DNA from: Ferrimonas senticii DSM 18821
GTDB lineage: Bacteria; Pseudomonadota; Gammaproteobacteria; Enterobacterales; Shewanellaceae
Assembly (NCBI RefSeq): GCF_000422665.1
Contig: NZ_KE383899.1
Location: forward strand, 279,844-343,843
Reading direction: 5' to 3'
DNA length: 64,000 nucleotides
In this document: positions 9,750-18,033 of the stretch, piece after piece
How the letters are laid out: the number at the start of each line of letters is the position of its first letter
How positions within the stretch are numbered: position 1 is the first letter of the stretch
The notes under the pieces: model-generated
What the model was told of the DNA's origin: nothing
Database searches by the model: none
The model's input: the letters and a program-made list of their open reading frames with translations, nothing else
Translations under genes and position numbers: made by a program

Positions 9750-10961
9750 GTGAAGATCGCCGTGATCAAGGAGATTCAACCAGGAGAGACGCGCGTTGCG
9801 CTGATCCCCGCCAACGTCAGCAAGCTCACCAAAGCCAAGCTGACCGTTACCATCGAGAGTGGCGCTGGCCTAAAAGCCGGTTTCACCGATGAGGATTACC
9901 AAGCTGCCGGCGCCACTATTGGCACTGATCGCCCGTCGACACTGGCGGATGCGGCAGTGGTATTAACCCTCTGCGGCCACGGTGATGCCTTGATTAAACT
10001 GCTGCCGCAGCTGCAATCAGGCCAAACCTTAGTGTCGATGATGGATCCGCTGGCTAATCCAGCGGTAGCGTCGATTTTGGCAGAGCATCAGATCAACGGC
10101 ATCGCCTTAGAATTGGTGCCGCGCATTACCCGCGCGCAATCGATGGATGTCCTCTCCAGCAACGCCACCATTGCCGGTTACAAAGCGGTACTACTGGGTG
10201 CGGCCAATGCCCCACAGCTGTTCCCGATGATGATGACCGCTGCTGGCACGCTTAAGCCTGCCCGGGTGTTCGTGATGGGGGTTGGCGTTGCTGGCTTGCA
10301 AGCTTGTGCCACCGCCAAACGCCTTGGTGGGGTGGTTGAAGCCTATGACATTCGCCCCGCCGCCCGCGAACAGATCCTGTCGGTCGGTGCGCGACCGGTG
10401 GAACTTAACATCGAAGCGGAAAACACCGAAACCAAAGGCGGTTACGCCAAAGAACAAAGCGCCGACTTTATCGCTAAGCAGCAAGCGGCGATGGCCGATG
10501 TGTTAGCCCAACAAGATGTAGTGATCACCACCGCGGCAATCCCGGGTCGCAAGGCGCCGGTACTGATCACCGAAGCGCAGCTGAATAAGATGAAGCCCGG
10601 ATCGATCATCGTCGATTTGGCGGCGGAAACCGGCGGCAACTGCGAACTGACCGAAGCGGGCAAAACCGTTCAACATCACGGCGTGACCATCATTGGCCCG
10701 CAAAACGTGCCCGCCAGCGTTCCTAATCACGCCAGCCAAATGTTTGGCACTAACCTCACCAACCTACTGCTGTTGATGGCTAAAGAGGGTGAGCTGAATT
10801 GGGACTTTGAGGATGAGATCATCCGTGACACCACCGTCAGCTTTAATGGCGAAGTGGTCAATGCCCGTCTGCGCGACCTGTTACAACTGCCGACACTGAT
10901 GACTGACGAACCGGAACCAGAGCCGGAAAACGCCGCCGCCAGCAACGAGGAGAGCAAATAA
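9750..10961 (+). CDS. pntAA: NAD(P) transhydrogenase alpha subunit part 1 (PntAA), NAD(H)-binding
   Basis: 403 residues. This is domain I of the proton-translocating transhydrogenase, homologous to alanine dehydrogenase: N-terminal EIQPGETRVALIP, Rossmann region FVMGVGVAGLQACATAKRLGG followed by AYDIRPA, and the mobile loop region around GGYAKEQS. It binds NAD(H) and exchanges hydride with NADP(H) on PntB, driven by the proton gradient. I take the GTG at 9750 as start, with GAGG about 8 bases upstream; the frame extends upstream to 9606 but that part is unconserved and crosses the palindrome. It stops before the membrane helices, which are in the next gene, two bases downstream. Confidence 0.9.
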   Translation: MKIAVIKEIQPGETRVALIPANVSKLTKAKLTVTIESGAGLKAGFTDEDYQAAGATIGTDRPSTLADAAVVLTLCGHGDALIKLLPQLQSGQTLVSMMDPLANPAVASILAEHQINGIALELVPRITRAQSMDVLSSNATIAGYKAVLLGAANAPQLFPMMMTAAGTLKPARVFVMGVGVAGLQACATAKRLGGVVEAYDIRPAAREQILSVGARPVELNIEAENTETKGGYAKEQSADFIAKQQAAMADVLAQQDVVITTAAIPGRKAPVLITEAQLNKMKPGSIIVDLAAETGGNCELTEAGKTVQHHGVTIIGPQNVPASVPNHASQMFGTNLTNLLLLMAKEGELNWDFEDEIIRDTTVSFNGEVVNARLRDLLQLPTLMTDEPEPEPENAAASNEESK

Positions 10962-10962
10962 G

Positions 10963-11238
10963 ATGGAACTGATGCTACTGATCACCCTGTTTGTGGTGGC
11001 GATCTTTTTGGGGGTGGAGCTGATCACCAAGGTGCCACCAACCCTACATACGCCGCTGATGTCGGCTTCCAATGCCATCTCGGGCATTACTTTGGTCGGG
11101 GCGCTGTTGGCTGCCGGCTCTGGTGCTGGGGTATGGGTCAACATCCTTGGCTTTATCGCGGTGGTGCTGGCCACCATCAACGTGGTTGGCGGCTACTTGG
11201 TCACCAACCGGATGCTGGCGATGTTTAAAAGGAAGTAA
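10963..11238 (+). CDS. pntAB: NAD(P) transhydrogenase alpha subunit part 2 (PntAB), membrane
   Basis: 91 residues, almost entirely three hydrophobic helices, with the family motif LHTPLMSASNAISGI between the first two. It supplies part of domain II, the proton channel, together with PntB. In E. coli this segment is fused to the end of PntA; here it is a separate gene starting two bases after the pntAA stop codon. Confidence 0.9.
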   Translation: MELMLLITLFVVAIFLGVELITKVPPTLHTPLMSASNAISGITLVGALLAAGSGAGVWVNILGFIAVVLATINVVGGYLVTNRMLAMFKRK

Positions 11239-11244
11239 CCACCG

Positions 11245-12630
11245 ATGAGTTCAACCGTTGTTTATCTGGCCTACCTTGTGGCCGCGGTGCTGTTTATCCT
11301 CGGCATCAAAAATCTAACCAAACCTCGTACTGCGGTACGCGGTAACCAACTGTCTTCGCTGGGGATGTTGATTGCAGTGGTAGTCACCCTGCTGGATCAA
11401 CAGATCTTAAGTTACAGCTGGATCATCGTCGGCATGATCATCGGCGGTGGCGTCGGTACCTATCTGGCCCGTACCGTGCAGATGACCGCTGTACCAGAGA
11501 TGGTGGCGGCGCTGAATGGCTTTGGTGGCGGAGCCTCGCTGTTTGTAGCGCTGGCCAACGTCGCCGATCCCAGCATGGGCGGTAACACCATCGCCCAGCT
11601 GTCGATTGCCGTCACCGTGCTGATCGGCTCGGTCACCCTCTCCGGTTCGTTCGTTGCCTTTGGCAAACTGAGAGAGCTGAAAGTGTTTAGTGATGGTTCG
11701 CTGAAGATCCCCGGCGGCACCCTGACTAACGCTATTCTGTTCGCCGTTGGCCTGCTTCTAGTGCTGCTGCACACCAACGCCCCGAGCGGCGCGCTGATCC
11801 TGCTGCTGGTCGCCGTCGCCATTGTGCTTGGTCTGGCACTGGTGCTGCCGATTGGCGGCGCCGATATGCCGGTGGTGATTGCCCTGCTGAACTCTTACTC
11901 CGGCATCGCCGCCGCCACGGCCGGTTTTATCAGCGGCAACACCGTGCTGATCATCTCCGGTTCACTGGTTGGTGCCTCTGGCCTGATCCTGACCCAAATC
12001 ATGTGTAAAGCGATGAACCGTTCGCTGACCAACGTGCTGTTTGGGGTAATGGCTGAGGGCGGCGAAACCATCGACGCCGACGAAGTGTATGCCGGTAAGG
12101 TCAAATCCTCCTCGCCAGAAGAAGTGGCGATGATGCTGGAAACCGCTGAACGAGTAGTAATTGTTCCGGGCTACGGTCTGGCAATGGCGCAAGCGCAACA
12201 CGCGGTACGGGAACTGGCCAACGTGATGGAAGCCCGTGGTACCGAGGTGAAATACGCCATCCATCCGGTTGCAGGGCGGATGCCGGGGCACATGAACGTA
12301 TTGCTGGCGGAAGCGGAAGTGCCGTATGAGCAGTTGGTGGAGATGGATGAGATCAACCCGCAGTTCGAGCAAACTGATGTGGCGATCGTAATTGGCGCCA
12401 ACGACGTTACCAACCCTATGGCACGGGAAGACAAAGGCAGCCCAATCTACGGCATGCCAATCCTGAATGTAGATAAGGCCCGCAACGTGATTATCGTTAA
12501 GCGCTCATTAAGCCCAGGCTTTGCTGGTCTGCCGAATCCGCTGTTTGCCAAAGACAATGCCTTGATGTTGTTTGGCGATGGTAAGAAAGCGATTGTCGAG
12601 CTGACCGCTAGTTTGAAAGAAGCGGATTAA
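11245..12630 (+). CDS. pntB: NAD(P) transhydrogenase beta subunit PntB
   Basis: 461 residues, near the 462 of E. coli PntB. The N-terminal half is membrane helices (proton path), including ALNGFGGGASLFVALAN and ALLNSYSGIAAATAGF. The C-terminal NADP(H)-binding domain III contains VPGYGLAMAQAQH, HPVAGRMPGHMNVLLAEA, GANDVTNP and KRSLSPGFAGL. It completes the transhydrogenase that makes NADPH from NADH using proton motive force. The gene starts 6 bases after pntAB and is followed by a terminator. Confidence 0.94.
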   Translation: MSSTVVYLAYLVAAVLFILGIKNLTKPRTAVRGNQLSSLGMLIAVVVTLLDQQILSYSWIIVGMIIGGGVGTYLARTVQMTAVPEMVAALNGFGGGASLFVALANVADPSMGGNTIAQLSIAVTVLIGSVTLSGSFVAFGKLRELKVFSDGSLKIPGGTLTNAILFAVGLLLVLLHTNAPSGALILLLVAVAIVLGLALVLPIGGADMPVVIALLNSYSGIAAATAGFISGNTVLIISGSLVGASGLILTQIMCKAMNRSLTNVLFGVMAEGGETIDADEVYAGKVKSSSPEEVAMMLETAERVVIVPGYGLAMAQAQHAVRELANVMEARGTEVKYAIHPVAGRMPGHMNVLLAEAEVPYEQLVEMDEINPQFEQTDVAIVIGANDVTNPMAREDKGSPIYGMPILNVDKARNVIIVKRSLSPGFAGLPNPLFAKDNALMLFGDGKKAIVELTASLKEAD

Positions 12631-12640
12631 CCCAAACCAA

Positions 12641-12678
12641 AACAACAACGGGGACTCATTGGAGCCCCCGTTGTTGTT
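12641..12678 (+). terminator. Intrinsic terminator after pntB
   Basis: Long stem AACAACAACGGGG / CCCCGTTGTTGTT with a short loop and a trailing T. The arms are A/T-bordered on both sides, so it may also serve the convergent outer-membrane protein gene. Confidence 0.8.
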
Positions 12679-12727
12679 TACCTCATCAACTGACATCTAA
12701 CCTTGAGATTCAATCGCCATTGATGAC

Positions 12728-13558
12728 TTAAAAGGCGTAGTTAAACTCTACCCAGTAACGATCGTCATCACTGGCATCGGTGTAGTACGCGCGGATGTTC
12801 TGTTTCGGGGTCAGCTGATAGGCAAACGACACCTCAACCACCCCCGCTTGCAACTGCAAACCACCATCAGCGATGTCATCTTCCCACGACTTACCGCTCA
12901 GTTCGGTGGTGTACTGGTAGCTCGAAAGCATCCAGATGTTGTCGGTGATGCTCCATTTGACGTACATCATCGCGGTGGCGATGGTGGAGGCGATATCAAC
13001 CCCTTCGCTCTGCATCCGCTGTCCCACCACCTGTCCAGGAGTAACGGCAAACTGTTCGGTATTGTCTTCGACAATCACCCCACCGGCGTACAGAATTGGC
13101 CAGATCAGCAGGCTGTCACCAACGGGAATGGTTGCCACTGGGCCGGCTTGAATCACCGACATGGTGCCGTAGAACGGGTGATCCGCCAGCACCGCATCAA
13201 CCGAGAATCCGAGACCATTTTTGGTATTAACGGTGCCGTAGCGTAGCCGGTAAGAACGGTTGTCTGCTTCATCATCGAATGTTGGCTGTCCAGTTGCAGG
13301 GTCTAAACCAGAGAACTTGGGATTCTTATCCTTCTCGTTAAAGATGTTTTTCACCTCGAACAAGATCCCGGTTTTCTGATCGTATTCGCCCTTGTCTTCC
13401 GACAGCGCCCGCATCCCTTTGAGGTTGGCGCCAAAGTTACCGTAGGACAGACCCAGGTAGTTGTAGACCTCGGTTGGGCTGCCCATGTCTGGGGCATCGT
13501 TGGCCATTGCTGGCAGGCTCAGTGCGACCATGACGGCGGCGGCAGTTAGCTTTTTCAT
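12728..13558 (-). CDS. Outer-membrane protein of unknown function
   Basis: 276 residues. A clear signal peptide (MKKL, hydrophobic core, AMA cleavage) precedes a sequence rich in alternating polar/aromatic strands and ending in NYAF, an outer-membrane barrel C-terminal phenylalanine. I do not recognise a named family. Three consecutive ATG codons (13564, 13561, 13558) are possible; GGAG at 13568-13571 favours the last. It is the third gene of an apparent unit with the two DUF5692 membrane proteins, 29 bases downstream of the nearer one, so it probably works with them. Confidence 0.7.
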   Translation of the reverse strand: MKKLTAAAVMVALSLPAMANDAPDMGSPTEVYNYLGLSYGNFGANLKGMRALSEDKGEYDQKTGILFEVKNIFNEKDKNPKFSGLDPATGQPTFDDEADNRSYRLRYGTVNTKNGLGFSVDAVLADHPFYGTMSVIQAGPVATIPVGDSLLIWPILYAGGVIVEDNTEQFAVTPGQVVGQRMQSEGVDIASTIATAMMYVKWSITDNIWMLSSYQYTTELSGKSWEDDIADGGLQLQAGVVEVSFAYQLTPKQNIRAYYTDASDDDRYWVEFNYAF

Positions 13559-13587
13559 CATCATTACTCCATGTCACAAAAATCGGG

Positions 13588-14769
13588 TTAGTGCGCGATT
13601 GGGGTTTGGTTATTCGGGTTGTTTTTGTTGTTTTGGTAATCGCGCCATTTGGCGCCGAACACCTGTACAAACAAGATGCCATTGAGCACAAAACTAAGCA
13701 GACCAAGAGCCAACATCAGTTCGTCGTTACGCGGTAGCATCACCACGTTACTTTCGTAAAACGCTGGGTTGGAGAAGTAGTACATAAAGCTCAGTGCAAG
13801 CGTGAACGCTCGGGCTTGCAGCCAAGTACCTTTGGCAATCAGCAACGATGGGATGGTGGCGGCAGTTAGCACCATAAATTGAGCGGTAGCCGAGCCCGGG
13901 AAATTCAAGTAAACAAAGGCGAAGTTCCACACGTCGTAAGCGATAATCCAGAAGCTGGTCATCGCTGGCCACACCATGTCGCGCACCTTATCTTCACGGG
14001 CATGAATGTAGGCCCAGCCCGTCATAGTGACGATTGAGAAGATGCCGCCAATGGCATTGAGGACGTTGGCGGTGTAGCCCATCGAGAAATCCTGCATCAC
14101 CGCTTCAGCGATGTTGATGCCAAGGAAAGCGGCGGCAGCAAATTTGGCCCACTTAAACTCACCGACTTTGGTGTAACGGATCAGGGTGAACAGCACACAG
14201 GCACCAACCACCGAGTAGAGTTTGACCCATTTAAACCAGTAGCTGACTTCGTAGCTGGCCCAAAGTGGGATCAGCGCGATTGGCAACACAAAGAAGATCA
14301 CCACCGTTGGCCATTTGTAATGGCGGCAGATCTCGTTCATCGCCATCAGCCCCAGCAGAACAAACAGCACGTGGGCGTAAGCACGCCACTGAATCCATTT
14401 ATGCCCAGTGAAGTGTTTATCGCCTTTGTCATAGCGAAAACGAGTATCGGAACTGAACACCATGCTGGCGTCAGTAAAATCATCAATTTTGGCATCCGCA
14501 GCGGCATGGATAACCAGTTGGTCGCCTTGCAGTTGCCATTGATGTTGCTCGACCACGTTGTCGCCACCGTACTGTTTGGTAATAGTGACGTCGGTGGCAC
14601 TGGTAAACTCAAGCCGGTACAACAGGCTACCTTGGCCGGGATCGCCATCCATGGTGCCTTGCCAGATCTGGCCTTGCAGATCCGGCGCCACTTGCGCGCT
14701 TACCTGCGGTGCAAGGGCGCTAATACACAGCAATAACAGGCTGGTGAACAATAACCGTAAGTTGTTCAT
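13588..14769 (-). CDS. DUF5692 family membrane protein with N-terminal exported domain
   Basis: 393 residues. A signal peptide (to about residue 25, VSAQ) is followed by a soluble, beta-rich region (about 30-125) and then about eight to nine membrane helices. The core motif DMVWPAMTSFWIIAYDVWNF and the NIAEAV segment match what I know of DUF5692 proteins. The function of that family is unknown. The extra N-terminal domain is not shared by the neighbouring paralogue. AAGGAA precedes the ATG. Middle gene between another DUF5692 protein and an outer-membrane protein. Confidence 0.7.
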   Translation of the reverse strand: MNNLRLLFTSLLLLCISALAPQVSAQVAPDLQGQIWQGTMDGDPGQGSLLYRLEFTSATDVTITKQYGGDNVVEQHQWQLQGDQLVIHAAADAKIDDFTDASMVFSSDTRFRYDKGDKHFTGHKWIQWRAYAHVLFVLLGLMAMNEICRHYKWPTVVIFFVLPIALIPLWASYEVSYWFKWVKLYSVVGACVLFTLIRYTKVGEFKWAKFAAAAFLGINIAEAVMQDFSMGYTANVLNAIGGIFSIVTMTGWAYIHAREDKVRDMVWPAMTSFWIIAYDVWNFAFVYLNFPGSATAQFMVLTAATIPSLLIAKGTWLQARAFTLALSFMYYFSNPAFYESNVVMLPRNDELMLALGLLSFVLNGILFVQVFGAKWRDYQNNKNNPNNQTPIAH

Positions 14770-14822
14770 TGAGGTTTCCTTAGGGGGAGCACACTCCCCC
14801 TAGAAAGAGACAGTCGGGGCGG

Positions 14823-15719
14823 CTATGCCGCAGCAGGTTTGGTGGTTGGTAGCTGACAGTCTTTGATCAACGGCGGTTCACGACCATCGGTTGGCGGTTC
14901 AAAACTGCCGTCAGGTTTGCGACCTTTTTTGAAGTACCACCACAGGTAGGCGATATGCAGCACCATATTGATGGCGCCCCAAACCCACAGCACGGTATTG
15001 TTAGCCCAGCTGCTGGAATCCATCACGTGCACAAATGGGTCGCCCAAGGCGCGGATCAAGATGTGGCAGGCCAAGGTATAAACCCGGGCAATGATGTACA
15101 GTTCTGGCCGCTTTTTAATAAGTGGGTACAGTTCTGCCGCCATCAAAATACAGAATGAACTGGCGAAATAGCTGGCATTCTCGCCATATACAAACGCCAT
15201 ATTCCAAGTGGTATAGAGGAAGTTCCAAGCCGCGGTGGAATAAAATAGCAAGTCATTGGGTTTATCTTTGCCAATTAACCAATATTGCCGCTGGCCGTTT
15301 TTGTATTTCGGGAAAGGCATGGTGATCAGCAAAATCACCCCAGCAACAAAGTTAAAGTAGTTGGCGGTAACCAAATCTTTTAAGGTCGCTTCGGCGATAT
15401 TCAGGAAGAGCACCCCATACAGTGCCCATAGTACCCAATCGCGGCGGAAGAAACGGTACAAGGCATTATTATCTTGACTGTACAAGTAAGCCAAGCGAGC
15501 AAAACCAACAATCAATGCCGTTGGCAGTAACACGCTGACTGTCTTAGCCCAGCGGAACCAACCCTCTAAATTATCCGCCCACAATGGTGCGGTTAATAAA
15601 GCCAATAGCCAAAATACAAAAGTAAAGCGCGGTGTTTTGCGCATAAACTCGACCAGCAACAACAGAAAAACTATGTAGCCAGTCATGGATGCGACGTATG
15701 TCCAGACAGGTATTTCCAT
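14823..15719 (-). CDS. DUF5692-like membrane protein
   Basis: 298 residues with eight or so hydrophobic helices. It shares NIAEATLKDL and AAWNFLYTTWNMAFVYG with the next gene downstream (NIAEAV, YDVWNFAFVY), so the two are diverged paralogues. The ATG at 15719 has a strong GGAGG a few bases upstream; the frame can be read 15 bases further to a TTG but this would bury the Shine-Dalgarno sequence. First gene of the three-gene group; its promoter region carries the FNR-like and palindromic sites described separately. Confidence 0.68.
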   Translation of the reverse strand: MEIPVWTYVASMTGYIVFLLLLVEFMRKTPRFTFVFWLLALLTAPLWADNLEGWFRWAKTVSVLLPTALIVGFARLAYLYSQDNNALYRFFRRDWVLWALYGVLFLNIAEATLKDLVTANYFNFVAGVILLITMPFPKYKNGQRQYWLIGKDKPNDLLFYSTAAWNFLYTTWNMAFVYGENASYFASSFCILMAAELYPLIKKRPELYIIARVYTLACHILIRALGDPFVHVMDSSSWANNTVLWVWGAINMVLHIAYLWWYFKKGRKPDGSFEPPTDGREPPLIKDCQLPTTKPAAA

Positions 15720-15734
15720 ATAGCCTCCGATCAA

Positions 15735-16078
15735 TTAACGCTTTTACTCTAACTCGCCGCCAAAGCAATTTTGCGAGGTACATCACAGACACCATTTGAT
15801 TATTTTTAGAGCGCACCGAATCAGCGTCGAACCAGATTCCAACAACAACAAACAGAGTGGTCGTTCAACCAGCCTTTGTTGAACAACATTACTCGCTGCA
15901 AATGTTGAAATTTACTAGCTGAAAATATTAAGCGAACAGCCGTTCACCGAAACTTGGAATAACTATTGACTAAGATCAAAGAAAAACAAATTAGAGCGAA
16001 TACTCTAATCCTGTTTGTATGGCGATTTTTTGCAAGACTTAACGCCGGTAACGGCGCATTGATCATCTGTGAGGTGTT
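15735..16078. promoter_or_regulatory. Divergent promoter region with FNR-like box and ATTAGAG palindrome
   Basis: About 340 A/T-rich bases without a gene. TTGAC-TAAG-ATCAA (15966-15979) differs by one base from the FNR consensus TTGAT-N4-ATCAA. ATTAGAG / CTCTAAT (15990-15996 and 16003-16009, 6-base spacer) is a perfect inverted repeat, and single ACTCTAA and TTAGAG half-sites recur near 15750 and 15805. Either divergent gene could be controlled from here. Confidence 0.5.
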
Positions 16079-16627
16079 ATGAAACGTGTCGTAATTGCCG
16101 CTTGCATGGCGTTGCTCTCTGGCAACCTAACTGCCGCTACGGTTGCTGGTGTGTCGCTGCCGGAACTGACCACCGTAGCCAGTACCGAAATCCCTTATCA
16201 AGGCGCTGGCGTGCGCAAAAAGTTCTTTATGAAGCTGTATGTCGCCTCGCTATACGGCAGCGATCAGGTCACTGCCATGCTCTCTGGCCACGCGCCGGCA
16301 ATGATCCAGCTGGATATAATCTCAGGCTTGATCACCGCCGATAAGATGACCGCCAGCATGGAAGAGGGCTTTGCCCAATCCGCCGGCGATCGGTTAACGG
16401 CGCTGCGACCGCAGATCGACCAGTTTACCGCCGCGTTCAGTGCGCCGGTGGTGGAAGGCGATCGTTTTCAAGTTATCTCACTGCCCGGCCAAGCGGTCGA
16501 GCTGCATAAAAACGGCAGCAAATTGGTGGCAGTTGATGGTGAAGAGTTCCGCCAAGTACTGCTTGGCATTTGGCTCGGAGACAAGCCGCTAAGTGACGAT
16601 CTAAAACAGCAGATGCTTGGCGGCTAA
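16079..16627 (+). CDS. Exported chalcone isomerase-fold protein
   Basis: 182 residues. A signal peptide (to about residue 20, LTAAT) is followed by a Chalcone_3-type domain: VRKKFFMKLYVASLYG near residues 45-60, then SAGDRLTALRPQI and a C-terminal FRQVLLGIWLGDKPLSDDLKQQML. In bacteria this fold is a periplasmic protein of unclear role, perhaps fatty-acid binding; enzymatic chalcone isomerisation is unlikely. GAGGTG precedes the ATG. Confidence 0.82.
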   Translation: MKRVVIAACMALLSGNLTAATVAGVSLPELTTVASTEIPYQGAGVRKKFFMKLYVASLYGSDQVTAMLSGHAPAMIQLDIISGLITADKMTASMEEGFAQSAGDRLTALRPQIDQFTAAFSAPVVEGDRFQVISLPGQAVELHKNGSKLVAVDGEEFRQVLLGIWLGDKPLSDDLKQQMLGG

Positions 16628-16805
16628 CGATCGTCAGCACTAAGTTAAAGGCTTATGCCAATACTCATGTAAGTACTCATGCCAGTGCTTATGCAACTAC
16701 TGGGGCAACGCTGTCTGGCGCTGCCCTTTTCCACATAAAAAGTAAGGTTTTAGTCATCAATGGCGGTATAATCTTAGGCTCTGCCCGCCACCGTTTATTG
16801 CCGAT
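16628..16805. repeat. Short degenerate repeats, otherwise empty intergenic DNA
   Basis: Between 16645 and 16705 the unit ACTCATG / CTTATGC recurs four times with small changes, roughly every 12-18 bases. No gene is visible in this 178-base gap. Confidence 0.4.
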
Positions 16806-17132
16806 ATGACCTACCTCTACCTGTGCATTGCCATCATCGCCGAAGTGATCGCCACCAGCGCTCTGAAAGCCTCCAATGGTTTTAGCAATCTTGGCCCCAG
16901 TTTGCTCTCTGCTGCGGGGTACGGCGTGGCGTTTTATTGTTTGTCGTTGGTATTAAAGACCATGCCGGTCGGCATCGCTTATGCCATCTGGTGTGGCTTA
17001 GGCATTGTGCTGGTATCGCTGGTGGCGGTGGTGCTGTTTAATCAAAAACTCGATTTTGCGGCGATCTTAGGCATGGGGCTGATTATCGCTGGCGTCACCA
17101 TCATCAACCTGTTTTCCAACACCCACGCCTAA
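16806..17132 (+). CDS. Small multidrug resistance (SMR) efflux protein, EmrE/QacE type
   Basis: 108 residues, four membrane helices. The essential membrane glutamate is E13 in AIIAEVIATSALKAS, and GIAYAIWCGLGIVLVSL plus GVTIINLFS match the EmrE family throughout. It should work as an antiparallel dimer exporting cationic compounds in exchange for protons. Monocistronic. Confidence 0.9.
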   Translation: MTYLYLCIAIIAEVIATSALKASNGFSNLGPSLLSAAGYGVAFYCLSLVLKTMPVGIAYAIWCGLGIVLVSLVAVVLFNQKLDFAAILGMGLIIAGVTIINLFSNTHA

Positions 17133-17181
17133 TACCAATTCACCCAGCGCAGTCCACAGCATTGAACTGCGCGGTGTGAAC

Positions 17182-18033
17182 TTAGTCAGTTTCGGTTTGC
17201 AGGCTTTCGCCAACTCGCAGCCGGCCGCCGCGCACCACAATCGCGTTCCCGCCGAAGAATGCCCCGGGCTTATCGGCCATTGGATTGAGCGCTATCAAGC
17301 TTGGCAGCGGCTCTTGCGGATGCATCCGCTGACCGCTGTGCTGATCAATTTTGGTTACCGGGCAACGCTCGCAGGGTTTACGAATGGCCAACTGCACCTG
17401 CGCGCCAGTTAACCGCCAAGGCTGCAGTTCGCTCATCGCACCGGCAAGCGCATCGACAATCACATTGCCACGAAAGCGACTCATCGGCACCGGTTGTTCC
17501 CCTTTGTCGATTAGCGCTTGATTGAGCTGCTGCAAGGTTTGCTGATTGCACAGCAAAATCGGATAGCCATCGGCGAAATGGGTATGACTCTGTTCACCGG
17601 CTTGTAAATATTTGCCACTGACGGCTCGGGTTTGGTCTTCGGCGAAGCGCACCAAATGCAGTGGCCGTGGACTTTGCAGCGCCTCGGTTAACCACTGCCC
17701 TGCCGCTTCGATGCGATTGGCCGCCAGTTGGCTGTCCCACACTTTAACCGCCATCGACTCAGCGGGATCGGCGTTTAGTGGCAGGGTTAAGCTTGGCAGG
17801 CTTGGGTGATGCAGCAGCAAGCTATCGGCGCTCAATTCGGTTTTCACGGTCGCCATCTGCGGCAACTGACGCTGGCTGACAAAGCGGCCTTTGTCGTCCA
17901 CTACCATCCAGTGGCGATCCCACTTCAACCCCGTTGCGGTTACTTCAGCTTCGGTCAGTGAAATGCCCGCCAAGCCTTTGACCGGATAGATCCACAGTTC
18001 AGTTACGATTGTCATTTGCTGTTGTTTACTCAC
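17182..18033 (-). CDS. MOSC domain protein (YcbX-like, without ferredoxin domain)
   Basis: 283 residues. The N-terminal beta-barrel domain opens with LWIYPVKGLAG; the MOSC domain includes RFRGNVIVDAL and RKPCERCPVTKID with the cysteine expected to bind molybdenum cofactor. YcbX proteins reduce N-hydroxylated bases using electrons from CysJ; this copy lacks the C-terminal 2Fe-2S domain, so it would need another electron donor. It starts with GTG at 18033, overlapping the stop of the patatin gene by four bases (GTGA), hence translationally coupled. An ATG at 18015 is an alternative start. Confidence 0.85.
   Translation of the reverse strand: MSKQQQMTIVTELWIYPVKGLAGISLTEAEVTATGLKWDRHWMVVDDKGRFVSQRQLPQMATVKTELSADSLLLHHPSLPSLTLPLNADPAESMAVKVWDSQLAANRIEAAGQWLTEALQSPRPLHLVRFAEDQTRAVSGKYLQAGEQSHTHFADGYPILLCNQQTLQQLNQALIDKGEQPVPMSRFRGNVIVDALAGAMSELQPWRLTGAQVQLAIRKPCERCPVTKIDQHSGQRMHPQEPLPSLIALNPMADKPGAFFGGNAIVVRGGRLRVGESLQTETD

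Noticed and set aside
12848..13246. 132-codon plus-strand frame opposite the outer-membrane protein gene
   Set aside because: Antisense shadow; the minus-strand gene has a signal peptide, barrel end and Shine-Dalgarno sequence.
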